The notes: a model not told the origin generated them from the sequence alone. A stretch of DNA of 64,000 bases from Leptolyngbya sp. Heron Island J (GCF_000482245.1 NZ_AWNH01000066.1:1-64000); one strand, 5' to 3'; counted from the first letter of the stretch, positions 47,068 to 56,578 are shown. Numbers and translations are program-made.

Positions 47068-48910
47068 CAACAGTCAACGGTTGTTCACTAAACGGTTTAG
47101 CTTCAGTAGAAACCTGTAGCCAGTAGGCCAGCCCCAACAGTCTCTCTGTTGCCTCCATAGCCTCAGTTCCTGCCGAATCTGCTGCCCGAAGGATCTTCAA
47201 CAGTTGCTCGCGATTCACATAAGCCTCTAATCCCGGCGCGGTTCTCACCAACTCTTCTATCCACACCGGCAACATCGCCTGCATCACCGTGGCATAGTCC
47301 TTTGGCGCTTCAAACACCATTTTCTTACGGGTGCGAATGGCCTCGGGCAGCTTGCCATACATCATTTCTCGCAACAGCCGTTTATCCACCAGCCAGGGAA
47401 TCGGTGGAATCGCCATCAGAAACTCCACCAATCGCAGGTCAAAGAAGGGGTAGAGCGGCTTCACCGGTAGCCCAGTCATACCCGGATCATGCATTTCAAA
47501 GATATTGGACCAAACAGCGGTGTGACCCATGCCATAGCGAGAGATGTTGTCTAACGCATCGAGCTGCTGGGCGGCCAACCGTTGCTTGAGTCGCCAGCGA
47601 GCCGCAAAGTTGTGGTCTAACGCAGGGGGCACCGTTGCCCGGTTGCGGATAATGGAGCGCCGACAGGCCCGCCGCCAGAATACCCTTGGTGTGCCGTGGG
47701 TCTTAAAGTAATCAAGCTGTACCTGCCACCAGCGCTGTCGCAGCCCCTGCTGCCACCATTCCCAATGGTAAAACTCACCAAAGCGCAGGGCCGAGTCGCC
47801 GCCAAACCCGGTCAGCACCGTGCGGGCATGGTCGCCGCAGCGCCGCATCAATGTTGTTATGGTTTGCCTGCCCATGACAGAGCCCGGTGGCAGCACAGGC
47901 GAGCGGGCGGGGTGCAAATCGGGCACCTGGCGATACCTGCCGGTCGCATCGAGTGTGTTTAGGGGAACGCCCATGGTGTGCGCCACCATGGCCGCATAGG
48001 CGTTTTCTTTTGGCATTATGATCCGGTCTTGCATTGTGAAAGCCTGCAAATGGCCCGCCTGTCCCCGTTGCTGTAGTATGTGCTGGGCCACAGCAGCAAT
48101 ACTATTGGAATCTATGCCACCGCTGAGGTGAGTTGCCACCTGGGGGCTGCGCAACCGGTCAGATACGGCTTGTTCAAACAGTTCAGAGAAGTGTTCGACA
48201 TAGTCTTCTGGGCGCTTGTACAGCGTCAGCGGTTGCACCCTAGGCAGCTGCCAGTAGGGGCGCACCTTGAGCACGCCCGGTTCCCAGGTTAGGGTATGGG
48301 CCGGGGGTAACCGGCGCACATCGTCAAAAAGAGTGGTGGGATAGTCCAGATTCATGCCCCATAGCACCTGGTCTGCCATGGCCTGCTCATTGATGCGATC
48401 GCTAACGCCGGGATAGCGACGCACACAGTCTAGGGTGTTGCTACACACCAAAGTCTCTTTTACCTGGGCATAGAAAAAGGGCACCACACCAAAATGGTCG
48501 CGGGCGGCAAACAGACGCTGTTGCCCCTCATCCCAGATTAAAAAGGCAAAATCCCCCTGGAGATGCTCAACACAGGCCGTATCCCAGGCATGGTAAGCTC
48601 TCAGCACTAAAGATGCATCCGAGCACTGCGATGAAATATCGGCATAATAGGACCTGAGCTTGGCAATGAGCTCATCGCGGCCATCCAAGCGTACGTCTGC
48701 TGAAATCCACACCCACTGATCTAGTGTCAGGGGTTGCTGCTCCTGTTCTGGGGCCGTTCTCAGCAGCGCGTGTCCCAGACCTGCCAGTGGTGTATGCCAA
48801 CAGGTTTGGGCATCTGGCCCGCGAAAGGCCATACTGTCTGTTATTTGACGCAGCAATGCTTGACTGACCGGCTTACTGGGCCGACTAAATAAACCAACTA
48901 TTCCACTCAT
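47015..48910 (-). CDS. Lasso-cyclase-like asparagine synthetase homologue 1
   Basis: 631 residues. N-terminal glutaminase-like domain starts MSGIVGLFSRP: residue 2 is Ser, so the catalytic Cys of asparagine synthetase is absent, as in lasso cyclases (McjC type). Synthetase domain has the PP-motif SGGIDSNS (263-270) for adenylating the Asp/Glu side chain. The C-terminus runs about 30 residues past LAYWL, where the cluster-2 homologue ends. No B1, B2 or exporter gene lies next to it; it may borrow those of clusters 2 and 3 or be an orphan. The nucleotidyltransferase follows on the same strand. Confidence 0.85.
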   Translation of the reverse strand: MSGIVGLFSRPSKPVSQALLRQITDSMAFRGPDAQTCWHTPLAGLGHALLRTAPEQEQQPLTLDQWVWISADVRLDGRDELIAKLRSYYADISSQCSDASLVLRAYHAWDTACVEHLQGDFAFLIWDEGQQRLFAARDHFGVVPFFYAQVKETLVCSNTLDCVRRYPGVSDRINEQAMADQVLWGMNLDYPTTLFDDVRRLPPAHTLTWEPGVLKVRPYWQLPRVQPLTLYKRPEDYVEHFSELFEQAVSDRLRSPQVATHLSGGIDSNSIAAVAQHILQQRGQAGHLQAFTMQDRIIMPKENAYAAMVAHTMGVPLNTLDATGRYRQVPDLHPARSPVLPPGSVMGRQTITTLMRRCGDHARTVLTGFGGDSALRFGEFYHWEWWQQGLRQRWWQVQLDYFKTHGTPRVFWRRACRRSIIRNRATVPPALDHNFAARWRLKQRLAAQQLDALDNISRYGMGHTAVWSNIFEMHDPGMTGLPVKPLYPFFDLRLVEFLMAIPPIPWLVDKRLLREMMYGKLPEAIRTRKKMVFEAPKDYATVMQAMLPVWIEELVRTAPGLEAYVNREQLLKILRAADSAGTEAMEATERLLGLAYWLQVSTEAKPFSEQPLTVATAPQGEHCRYVHSCSL

Positions 48911-49294
48911 GCTGCTGTGCGACCCTTAGTTAATAACAGAAATCATCAATAGACCTTCTTCCACTAGACCGTTCACCGGTGTCTGCATGTCCTGGTTAAA
49001 CTGTTCTACTAAGAATAGACACTGGCACCACAACCTACTGCATACGATTAAAAATGTCACATTAGACTATTTAACCAGACTATTAATTCAAAAAATCTGT
49101 TAGATTGAACTTTCTCTATTGACTGGTGCTAATGGTGTTGATTTTCTGCGTGAAAATACAGTGAGTGTACTGACAATATTTTTCTCGGATTCTTGGTAAA
49201 CCAACGGCTAAGGCTTAAGAGGACTACACTTACAAAAATCTTTCTGTTCTATGGGTAAACACTGTTGTTTTCTACGAGAAGGAAGGTTTGTTCA
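48911..49294. promoter_or_regulatory. Intergenic region upstream of cyclase 1 and the flippase
   Basis: A 384-base AT-rich gap between divergent genes, expected to hold two promoters. No recognisable gene, repeat or operator was found. Confidence 0.3.
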
Positions 49295-49360
49295 ATGTCA
49301 GCTGACGGTACTGTGGAGACTTTACTGGTCTTCAATGAAGCAAACTTAAATCTTAGTTAG
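49295..49360 (+). other. Short upstream ORF before the flippase gene
   Basis: MSADGTVETLLVFNEANLNL plus Ser, 21 codons, preceded by a strong AAGGAAGG ribosome-binding site and ending 9 bases before the flippase start. It could be a regulatory leader peptide or chance. Confidence 0.3.
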
Positions 49361-49369
49361 GATTGAGTC

Positions 49370-50752
49370 TTGCCCAAGCGTTTGTCCCTGTTTCCAAAAA
49401 TTGTTCAAATTCTGACTTCATCGGCCAGCGTCGTGGCGGGGGCAACTCTGGCCACCCGGCTGGCTGGTTTGATGCGAGAGCAGGTAAACGCAGCTGTTTT
49501 TGGGATTGGGCCGCTCTATGGAGCCTTCCAATATGCAGTTTTATTACCAAACCTGTTTCTAGTTGTTCTGGGGGGAATTAATGGCCCGTTGCACAGTGCC
49601 GTTTTGACTATTTTGGCGAACTATCCTCCGGAGAAGTCCAGGGCCATTGTTCGGGCGTTAACGGTGGTGATCGGTGGCGCAATGTTGGGGGTGACTGGCT
49701 TGCTAGTTTGGTTGGCTCCCCAGGGTATTGATCTGATCGCGCCGGGGCTGGCGGTGGGGGCGGGTGACGTCCGAGGCTTGGCAATTCGGCAGTTGCAAAT
49801 TATGGCTGTGACGGTGTGGTTCGGCAGCATGATCGGCCTCAACATTGGTCTGTTGACCTGGCATCGTAACTATTGGCTGCCAACGCTGAGTCCGCTGCTG
49901 TCGAGTTTGGCTGCGATCTCAGGCGCATTTTGGTTTAACCATGGGTTCCAACAACAGCTCAATAGCGCTGACCTAGCGAGCGGCCAGGTGCTGGCCTGGG
50001 CCTACTTAGCAGGGGCGGTGCTGCAGTGGGGAGTGCTGTGGCTGGGCCTGCGGGGGTACCCACTTAGTCATTCGTTGAGTGGGGCTTGGCGACATCTGAG
50101 CACGTGGTCAGAAATCCGAGTGGCGCTGCGTTTGATTGCCTCTAGCTGCTTATTTATGAGTGTTACCCGAGCAAACTGGTACATTGACTTGGCCTTTGCC
50201 TCATGGCTACCTGAGCCGGGGGCGGCGGCCAGTGCGCTAACGCTGGCGTTTCTAGTAGTGCAGGCCCCGGCAGGGATTTTTTCCAATGTGATGCTCGTAC
50301 CGCTGGTGCCAAACTTGGCGCAGGTGGCGAATGAGCCTGGGGAGCTATGGGAGGGATCTCAACGAGCTTTAAGTCTTATTCTCCGACTCGTTTTACCCAT
50401 GGGCGGGCTGATGGCACTGTTGGCCACCCCCATTGTGGCACTGACGTATCGGCGAGGGGCCTTTGACCCGGAAGCGACATTACTGGTGGGGCACGTACTA
50501 CGCTGCTATGGGTTGGGGCTGGGGGCGTACCTGAGCCGAGAACTGCTGGTCCGCGTCCTACATGTGCTCCGCGCCCATCGAGCATTAGGCTGGCTGAGCG
50601 CCTGGAGTCTGGGGTTAAACATTTTATTTAACGGTTTTCTATATCAATCCCTAGGCGTTGCGGGGCTGGCGCTGGGGAGCAGTGTGGTCGATGGGGTGTT
50701 GAGCCTTGGCATGTGGCTTTGGCTGCGGGAGCGATTGGTGTTGAAGCCCTGA
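49370..50752 (+). CDS. MurJ/MviN-like lipid-linked oligosaccharide flippase
   Basis: 460 residues, about 13 predicted membrane helices. TLATRLAGLMREQVNAAVFG and LPNLFLVVLGGINGPLHSAVL are the N-terminal MurJ landmarks. The start appears to be TTG with AGGA upstream; no suitable ATG is available. It is shorter than cyanobacterial MurJ (about 530), and its place beside exopolysaccharide genes suggests a Wzx-like role in flipping the lipid-linked repeat unit rather than lipid II (inference). Confidence 0.87.
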   Translation: MPKRLSLFPKIVQILTSSASVVAGATLATRLAGLMREQVNAAVFGIGPLYGAFQYAVLLPNLFLVVLGGINGPLHSAVLTILANYPPEKSRAIVRALTVVIGGAMLGVTGLLVWLAPQGIDLIAPGLAVGAGDVRGLAIRQLQIMAVTVWFGSMIGLNIGLLTWHRNYWLPTLSPLLSSLAAISGAFWFNHGFQQQLNSADLASGQVLAWAYLAGAVLQWGVLWLGLRGYPLSHSLSGAWRHLSTWSEIRVALRLIASSCLFMSVTRANWYIDLAFASWLPEPGAAASALTLAFLVVQAPAGIFSNVMLVPLVPNLAQVANEPGELWEGSQRALSLILRLVLPMGGLMALLATPIVALTYRRGAFDPEATLLVGHVLRCYGLGLGAYLSRELLVRVLHVLRAHRALGWLSAWSLGLNILFNGFLYQSLGVAGLALGSSVVDGVLSLGMWLWLRERLVLKP

Positions 50753-50809
50753 CAAGTTAACTTCCATGCCCCTGTGGGCTTGTACTTGAGAGCAAATATC
50801 CGTTTCTCT

Positions 50810-52633
50810 CTAACGATATTTTTCAGCTTGTATTTCAAACAACTGGAAATAAAGCCCTTGATTGTTCATCAGCTCAGCGTGGCTGCCACATTCAACGATT
50901 TTTCCCTGTTCCATTACATAAATACGGTCGGCCAGCCTCACAGTGGACATACGATGACTAATCAGAACAATCGCCTGGTGACGAGCTAAGCTTTTTAATT
51001 TTTGAAACACAGCATATTCTGCCTTGGGATCCATAGCGGCAGTGGGTTCATCTAAAACCATAATTTGTGAGTCTCGCAAAAAGGCTCGGGCTAAGGCAAT
51101 TTTTTGCCATTGGCCTATGCTTAGTTCTTCGCCTTGATCAAAGAGTTTGCCTAAAATAGTTTCATAGCCCTTAGGAAGCGTTTGAATAATTGACTCAGCA
51201 CCAGACTGACGAGCCGCAGATTCGATCCGTGTAACGTCATGGTGGTATTCAATATTGCCAAAGCTAATATTCTCGCGGGCTGTGAGATAGTACTTGGCAT
51301 AGTCTTGAAAAATAACGCTGATTTGTCGTCGCAGCTCGGAAATTGCGTAGTGTTTAATATTTTTACTCTCTAAGTAGATATCTCCTGATGTGGGATCGTA
51401 CAGCCGACAAAGTAGCTTAATCAGCGTCGTCTTCCCACATCCATTTTCACCGACTAGGGCAATGGTTTCACCTGGGGCAACCCTGAGGTTAATGTTGTGC
51501 AGAACCTGGCGTTGAGTGTTGGGATATTTAAAATTAACCTGCTCGAAAACAATGCCTTTCTGAAATGTGGTGGGCATTACTTGGGGCTGCTCAGGTTCCA
51601 GCACATGAGGTGTTAGTTCCAGAAATTCGAAGATATTTTTGAGGAATAGATTATTTTCATGGAGTTGCGCCAAACTATTAAAAAACTGTTTTAATGCGGT
51701 TTGCCCTCGCTGCATAGCTTGATAATAAAGAACTAAGTCACCAAAGGTAAATTCGTTGTTAAATGCTCGATAAATAATATAGCCATAGCTAACGAGTAAC
51801 AATACTCCACCAAAGAGTTGGGTGCTAAAGTTGTAGACAGCTTGCTTGGTTGCGATCGCTAATTTTTCTCGATAAATTTTAGTTTGTACTGTGCGATACC
51901 GACGTCTTAAAAATGAGCCTAAATTGAACAGGCGAATTTCTTTAGCAAACTTTGCCTCCGTCAGCAAATGACTCATATAAAAAGATTGGCGCTGCAAGGC
52001 TGTACGGCGACGTTGCCAGCGGTAAAAGACACGGGTATATTTCAGCCGAACCCACAAAGCAGGGAGGGAGGCAGCCACTAGAAGAGCGATAATCTGCCAA
52101 GAAATAGACAGCAAAAGTCCACTGAGGGCAGCTAGCAAAACAGCATTTTTGAAGACATTCGCCAGACTACTCAAAATTTGATTACAGCGAAAAGATGCTT
52201 CATTTTGAGCCCGTTGGAGCACATCATAATACTGAGGATTTTCGTAGTATGCCAAATCTACGGCAATGGATTTTGCATGGAGAATATCTTGCAGACTGTT
52301 GGTTACTTTTTCACCCTGTGCCGTGTTGACCAAGTCAGTGGTGCTTGTTAAGACAATATCAACAATGGCAATGCCCCCAAGTACTACTAACCATGGCATC
52401 AGGTGAGTATAGCTATGCCATGAATTGGGAAGGGCATGAGCTGTACTAAAGATAGCTCCAATATTGTCTACAATTACTTTACTGACATAGAAAAAGGTGG
52501 CAGGCAGCAGACCCTGAAACACTAGCAATAGAGAGCTTACACATGTCCACTGCGGTGCGCTTTGCCAAATAATTTTGATGGCAATAATAAGGTATATTCC
52601 TTGCGGAACAAGGGATCGAAGCCAACGCTGCAT
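50810..52633 (-). CDS. Lasso-peptide ABC exporter (McjD-like, D protein)
   Basis: 607 residues: six membrane helices (1-330) then ATPase domain with Walker A GENGCGKTT, signature LSIGQ (the usual second Gly is Ile), Walker B IMVLDEPTAAMD and H-loop ISHRMST. Family members export peptides, and the McjD-like ones give immunity to the lasso peptide. It lies at the left end of cluster 2, divergent from the B1 gene. It is the only exporter gene near the lasso genes seen here, so it may serve several peptides. Confidence 0.87.
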   Translation of the reverse strand: MQRWLRSLVPQGIYLIIAIKIIWQSAPQWTCVSSLLLVFQGLLPATFFYVSKVIVDNIGAIFSTAHALPNSWHSYTHLMPWLVVLGGIAIVDIVLTSTTDLVNTAQGEKVTNSLQDILHAKSIAVDLAYYENPQYYDVLQRAQNEASFRCNQILSSLANVFKNAVLLAALSGLLLSISWQIIALLVAASLPALWVRLKYTRVFYRWQRRRTALQRQSFYMSHLLTEAKFAKEIRLFNLGSFLRRRYRTVQTKIYREKLAIATKQAVYNFSTQLFGGVLLLVSYGYIIYRAFNNEFTFGDLVLYYQAMQRGQTALKQFFNSLAQLHENNLFLKNIFEFLELTPHVLEPEQPQVMPTTFQKGIVFEQVNFKYPNTQRQVLHNINLRVAPGETIALVGENGCGKTTLIKLLCRLYDPTSGDIYLESKNIKHYAISELRRQISVIFQDYAKYYLTARENISFGNIEYHHDVTRIESAARQSGAESIIQTLPKGYETILGKLFDQGEELSIGQWQKIALARAFLRDSQIMVLDEPTAAMDPKAEYAVFQKLKSLARHQAIVLISHRMSTVRLADRIYVMEQGKIVECGSHAELMNNQGLYFQLFEIQAEKYR

Positions 52634-52735
52634 CTCAGTTCCTGACTTGGGTTGGACTGTGTGACCTGAATAGTGCTCAGCGTACTCATTTAATACTATA
52701 AAAAGTGTTTTTGACAGTCTGGAAAATTATTCAGG

Positions 52736-52902
52736 CAACATTCGTATAATTACTGATGGCAACTCACACAATCGTTGAGATCCTCTTGTTGTAAGACCAT
52801 TGATTTAGTAGAGATTTTTGGCTTGCCGTAATCGGCCCCTAGTTTATCTGAAGTCTATCTGCAAAATCTAAATCTAAGATTCTAGTTTGTCACAGGAAAA
52901 GA
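52736..52902. repeat. Duplicated cluster upstream region, copy A
   Basis: Bases 52736-52902 (CAACATTCGTATAA ... GGAAAAG) match 60850-60917 plus 61148-61234 upstream of the kinase in cluster 3. Copy A is continuous; copy B is split by a 223-base insertion. Probably a promoter region carried along when the clusters duplicated. Confidence 0.8.
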
Positions 52903-52956
52903 ATGTGAATCAATTGCGCTCTTGAGTTTTCTCCAGACTATGGGTTCCAGATCCCG
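52903..52956 (+). pseudogene. Deletion scar of an HPr-kinase-like gene
   Basis: ATG at 52903 corresponds to the start of the cluster-3 kinase (61235), and 52915-52953 (TGCGCTCTTGAGTTTTCTCC and following) matches 61763-61801 inside that kinase, in the right frame (CALEFSP..GFQ). Everything between and after has been deleted, and the B1 gene follows. A TGA stands at codon 2. Confidence 0.75.
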
Positions 52957-52980
52957 ATTTCGTTCAACAATCCTAAAACT

Positions 52981-53268
52981 ATGATGCAATTTTCGTTAGA
53001 TCAAGGACTATCCGTGACCTCCCATGTGTTAGCTCAAGACTTAGCCGGAGAGTCTGTGTTGTTAAATATTCAAACTGAGGAATATTTTGGATTGGATGAT
53101 GTGGGAACTCATATGTGGCAAACCTTGATTGAGAAAGAGTCCATTGAAATGGCCATCGCCACCTTGCAAACTGAATATGATGTGGAGCCAACACTGCTAC
53201 AGCATGATGTGGAAACATTAATTGACGAATTATTAACCCATGGTTTAGTTGAACTGAGTGCTGCGTAG
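52981..53268 (+). CDS. PqqD-family lasso leader-recognition protein (B1), cluster 2
   Basis: 95 residues. ESVLLNIQTEEYFGLDDVGTHMW is the hallmark of PqqD-like RRE proteins, which form the winged-helix fold that binds the precursor leader and hands it to the B2 protease. It stands alone on the plus strand between the divergent exporter and the convergent P450. Its upstream region is copy A of the duplicated segment plus a kinase-gene scar, showing it once followed a kinase gene as in cluster 3. Confidence 0.9.
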   Translation: MMQFSLDQGLSVTSHVLAQDLAGESVLLNIQTEEYFGLDDVGTHMWQTLIEKESIEMAIATLQTEYDVEPTLLQHDVETLIDELLTHGLVELSAA

Positions 53269-53306
53269 CTTCCATGGCTACTTTATAATCATGCTGGCTC
53301 GATTGA

Positions 53307-54545
53307 TTAAAATGAGAGCGGTAATGATTTTAATCCCCGTCCCAGAAAAGACTCTTCCCAGTTGAAAGACTCTGGCGCTGTGGATACTAAGGATAACTTA
53401 GGCAAACGCTGCACTAGAATCCCTACGGTGATTTCCGCCACAAGTTTAGCCATATGTTTGCCGATACACAGGTGAATGCCTTGGCCAAAGGACAGGAAAG
53501 GATTGGGGCTGCGTTTAATGTCAAAGACGTCAGGTTCAGAAAATTTAGCCGGATCTCGATTAGCGGCAGCGATAATACAGTTCACCACTTGTCCCTGTGG
53601 AATCATGTGATTGTCAAGTTCAACATCCACCAGTGCTTGGCGTGAGACCCCCTGCACCGGACTGTCATAACGCAAGACTTCATTAATTGCCGTCCCCATT
53701 AAGGATGGTTCACTCTGGAGTAGCTGTAGCTGATGTGGATGTTGAAGTAAGGTGAGCATGCTTATGCCCAATAAATTTGCAGTGGAAGAGTGCCCAACGG
53801 TAAACATGAATATACAGGTTGAGAGCAGTTCTGTTTCACTTAACTGATGGTCGGCTACGGCTTGCATCAGGGTGGCAATTAAGTTGTCCTGGCCTTGAGG
53901 GATAGTGCGACATTGATCAAACCAACTTTGAAAGTAGTCAGCTAAACCTGCGATCGCTAACAGTCCCCGTTCTCTCGCCATGGGTGTCACATCCATATCT
54001 GCAATTACAGATAAATCTTCTGACCACTGCTTAAACTTGGGATGCCAAGCTTGGGGCGGAATGCCTAAGATTTTGCAGTTCAAACTGAGGGTGAGGGGAT
54101 AGGCGAGATCTGCAATCAGGTCCATCTGGCCTTGAGCTTGGACCTGATCAATCAGGGTATGGACTGTTGTTTGCAGATGCGATCGCAAGGCCTGAACCCG
54201 GACAGGCCGATAGGGATGATGTAAAAGAGAACGAATTCTGCTGTGATCGGGTGGGTTTCTCAGCACTAGCCATAGGCCCATCAGGTTTTGGCTTTCCTGT
54301 CGCAGTTTGAAGAATCGATGCAGAGGCCGTTGGCTGCTGATTTGTTGTACCGATGACTGGTGGTGTTCTGTACGACCAAACTTAGAACTTTTGAGAACGT
54401 CTGCAACATCAGCGTAGCGCGTCAGTAACCAGTCGTTATGGTCAGGCCGATAATAAATGGGATGATGGGTCTGCAGATAACGATAGGTAGGATAGGGGTT
54501 GGCCCGAAACTCTGGCAATCGAGGGTCAAAAGGTAGACAGTCCAT
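53307..54545 (-). CDS. Cytochrome P450
   Basis: 412 residues. Heme-binding motif [10 protein letters not shown] with ligand Cys360, K-helix ExxR in NEVLRYDSP, and I-helix [13 protein letters not shown], where the usual acid-Thr pair is replaced by HSST. Soluble bacterial class (CYP107/CYP110-like length). It is last in the cyclase - precursor - kinase - methyltransferase - P450 run of cluster 2, 38 bases after the methyltransferase, so it may hydroxylate or otherwise oxidise the lasso peptide; no such reaction can be assigned from sequence. Requires ferredoxin partners encoded elsewhere. Confidence 0.92.
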   Translation of the reverse strand: MDCLPFDPRLPEFRANPYPTYRYLQTHHPIYYRPDHNDWLLTRYADVADVLKSSKFGRTEHHQSSVQQISSQRPLHRFFKLRQESQNLMGLWLVLRNPPDHSRIRSLLHHPYRPVRVQALRSHLQTTVHTLIDQVQAQGQMDLIADLAYPLTLSLNCKILGIPPQAWHPKFKQWSEDLSVIADMDVTPMARERGLLAIAGLADYFQSWFDQCRTIPQGQDNLIATLMQAVADHQLSETELLSTCIFMFTVGHSSTANLLGISMLTLLQHPHQLQLLQSEPSLMGTAINEVLRYDSPVQGVSRQALVDVELDNHMIPQGQVVNCIIAAANRDPAKFSEPDVFDIKRSPNPFLSFGQGIHLCIGKHMAKLVAEITVGILVQRLPKLSLVSTAPESFNWEESFLGRGLKSLPLSF

Positions 54546-54583
54546 TTCGGCTTTTTTTAGCAGCTAACGTTAAATGAAATACC

Positions 54584-55354
54584 TCAATTTGCCACGATGT
54601 CTATCAACGGGAAAGACTGACACCAACCTCTGGGCGATCGCAACGCAGTATCCACCAGGCCACGCAAAACACCAAGCTGTCCAGGGGGTTCAGAATCACC
54701 ATAGATTCGCTCAAAATTCTGTTGCCAAAGTAAGATCGTCCTTAGGGAGTAAACCCGTCGATTTTTTATAGATTGAATGGTCCAGCCTGCCGACTCCAAA
54801 TTGCGCACCAGTTCAGAAACAGTGCAAAGCACAATGGAGTTACCAAATGTTAAACGATCACCGCTATAACCATCTGCCGCACAGCTTTCTGACAAAATTA
54901 AGCGTGATCCACAGGAACGTAGACGATGTAGCAAGCTTAATTTGTCCTGAATATGGGAAATCATTTCAAGGCTAATTATCACATCATAATCGCCAGGAAT
55001 TTTCCCAGAATCTTGATCTAAATTCTGTTGCCATACATGTAAACCTAGGCTTTGGCAATAATTCACTTGGGCCGTACTACAGGTAATCCCAGTGACCGTG
55101 CATTCCCGTTCTGCAATTAATAGTTGGGCCGGACCACCCCAACCACAGCCAACATCTAAAACGTTTGAACCCGGGGGAATATGGGGATAATAATTTCTAA
55201 CCGTTTGTTTTAAGCCTGTTTCTAATGTTTCAGTACCTCGAAAATAGCCAAAATGATAATGTAAATCTTCACCAATAATCTGTTTCCAGGCCTGAACTGG
55301 TTCAGTTGAATAAAAACGATCTAAGTCCAAGACTACTCCAGTGTCCATGGTCAT
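54584..55354 (-). CDS. SAM-dependent methyltransferase
   Basis: 256 residues, class I fold. LHYHFGYFRGTETLETGLKQ precedes motif I VLDVGCGWGG (65-74); the pattern resembles the cyclopropane-synthase/tocopherol-methyltransferase branch. It follows the kinase gene by 32 bases in the cluster 2 operon. Likely a tailoring enzyme of the lasso product. It is not obviously of the StspM type known to methylate lasso C-termini, so the methylated site is open. Confidence 0.9.
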   Translation of the reverse strand: MTMDTGVVLDLDRFYSTEPVQAWKQIIGEDLHYHFGYFRGTETLETGLKQTVRNYYPHIPPGSNVLDVGCGWGGPAQLLIAERECTVTGITCSTAQVNYCQSLGLHVWQQNLDQDSGKIPGDYDVIISLEMISHIQDKLSLLHRLRSCGSRLILSESCAADGYSGDRLTFGNSIVLCTVSELVRNLESAGWTIQSIKNRRVYSLRTILLWQQNFERIYGDSEPPGQLGVLRGLVDTALRSPRGWCQSFPLIDIVAN

Positions 55355-55386
55355 TTAACAATTCCTGGGTTAATGGCATTGCAGCT

Positions 55387-56394
55387 CTAAACTGCACTCA
55401 GCCTCACATCTTCTACAATCGCATCACAGAGTTGAGGCAGTGCCTGCAAATTATGACTGCGTTTCACCTTTCGTACAGGTACATCCCTGACCACAGAACT
55501 CATCGCTGCAAACTCCCTAGCTTGCTGCTCGGCATCCGCGTTCATCAACTGGCCAGCCGATCGATGTCTCATCAGTAGCATCACAGCGGCAGCAGGGGAA
55601 ATGGGGTCGATTGTTGGCACTGCCGCTGTCAGCTGATCTTGATTCACGGTATCTAAGACATAAATAGCCGACAACGGTAGGGGATGAGGATAAAAGTTCC
55701 ATGCCGTTTGATTGAGCGCCGGAGAATCACTGGGAGTTAACTCAACAAAACGTTTCTCCGAAAAGCTAAAAACCCTTGTCAAATCAGCCTCTGATCCATA
55801 TACAGCCTGGATCGTTTCAGGCCATAGCCGTAGACGAGGATAGCCCGGATGGACATGCCAGGACTGGGATAAATTGTCCAGTACCGCCACATCGTCAGCC
55901 AGCATTGGGTAGCCTTGACTGACCAAGGCTGCTGCTGTAGTTGATTTTCCGGCTCCGGTGTCACCTACGATGGCAATGGCCTGTTTCCCCATGGCAACCA
56001 CACAAGCATGAAGACACAACCTACCTCGCAACCGCAACACACAAGCTAAAACGGGTCCCACTAAGAGGCCAGTAACTTCTTCTAGAACCGAGCGATCCCA
56101 GGTGGCTGAAATGTCAGTACCCAGAGCATCGATCTCAAAATTAAGCTGTCCATCGCCACGAAACCAAAGTTGGTAATAGGGTACATCGGCCTGGGTGACA
56201 ACCGTCAATCCCGACGACACAAACTCAACATCAGGAGACGGTATCTGGGATTTCTCTCCACCCATTAAGTCAACCTTGACATCAATGGGTAAATCAGGGC
56301 TAGCGGAGATGAGATTAGGCAAACATCGATTTACCTGGAGGGTCAGGCCATAAATCCTGTATGTTTTATTCTGCTTAGAAGCTTGTTGAGGCAC
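55387..56394 (-). CDS. HPr-kinase-like lasso tail kinase, cluster 2
   Basis: 335 residues with a GTG start. P-loop GDTGAGKST at 144-152, then LADDVAVLD with the catalytic-type Asp pair of HprK-like kinases. In other lasso clusters (paeninodin, ThcoK) proteins of this kind phosphorylate the C-terminal Ser of the precursor. The precursor gene lies 25 bases upstream and its core ends in Ser, which fits. It is related to, but clearly diverged from, the cluster-3 kinase at 61235-62206. Confidence 0.85.
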   Translation of the reverse strand: MPQQASKQNKTYRIYGLTLQVNRCLPNLISASPDLPIDVKVDLMGGEKSQIPSPDVEFVSSGLTVVTQADVPYYQLWFRGDGQLNFEIDALGTDISATWDRSVLEEVTGLLVGPVLACVLRLRGRLCLHACVVAMGKQAIAIVGDTGAGKSTTAAALVSQGYPMLADDVAVLDNLSQSWHVHPGYPRLRLWPETIQAVYGSEADLTRVFSFSEKRFVELTPSDSPALNQTAWNFYPHPLPLSAIYVLDTVNQDQLTAAVPTIDPISPAAAVMLLMRHRSAGQLMNADAEQQAREFAAMSSVVRDVPVRKVKRSHNLQALPQLCDAIVEDVRLSAV

Positions 56395-56419
56395 AGATAT
56401 AGACCGTTCAAAACGTCAG

Positions 56420-56578
56420 CTATGAAGCATATTGGAAAATTCCACTGCCACCGTCTGAACCCACAAATGTTGTGCTAGTCAGTGTAAGCTCACTCACTTT
56501 ACCTAATTTATCGAATTTAGGAGAATGGTATAGACGCTTGCCTGATTTTGGTGTCTTATTAGGAGTCGTTTGAGACAT
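56420..56578 (-). CDS. Lasso peptide precursor (A), cluster 2
   Basis: 52 residues starting MSQTTPNKTPKSGK, with AGGA 8 bases before the ATG; the longer open frame to 56674 overlaps the cyclase and is not the real start. Leader pattern Y17-x2-P20-x-F22-x3-G26-x5-T32-L33 matches the lariatin leader spacing exactly (17 residues from Tyr to the cleavage site, Thr at -2). Predicted core TSTTFVGSDGGSGIFQYAS, with a nine-residue ring from Thr1 to Asp9 and a C-terminal Ser as kinase target. An alternative cut before the second Thr pair would give a seven-residue ring; the leader spacing favours the first. Cyclase gene 70 bases upstream. Confidence 0.85.
   Translation of the reverse strand: MSQTTPNKTPKSGKRLYHSPKFDKLGKVSELTLTSTTFVGSDGGSGIFQYAS

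Noticed and set aside
47015-48910. True asparagine synthetase (AsnB)
   Set aside because: The catalytic Cys2 of the glutaminase domain is Ser, and the homologues in this window lie beside lasso genes.
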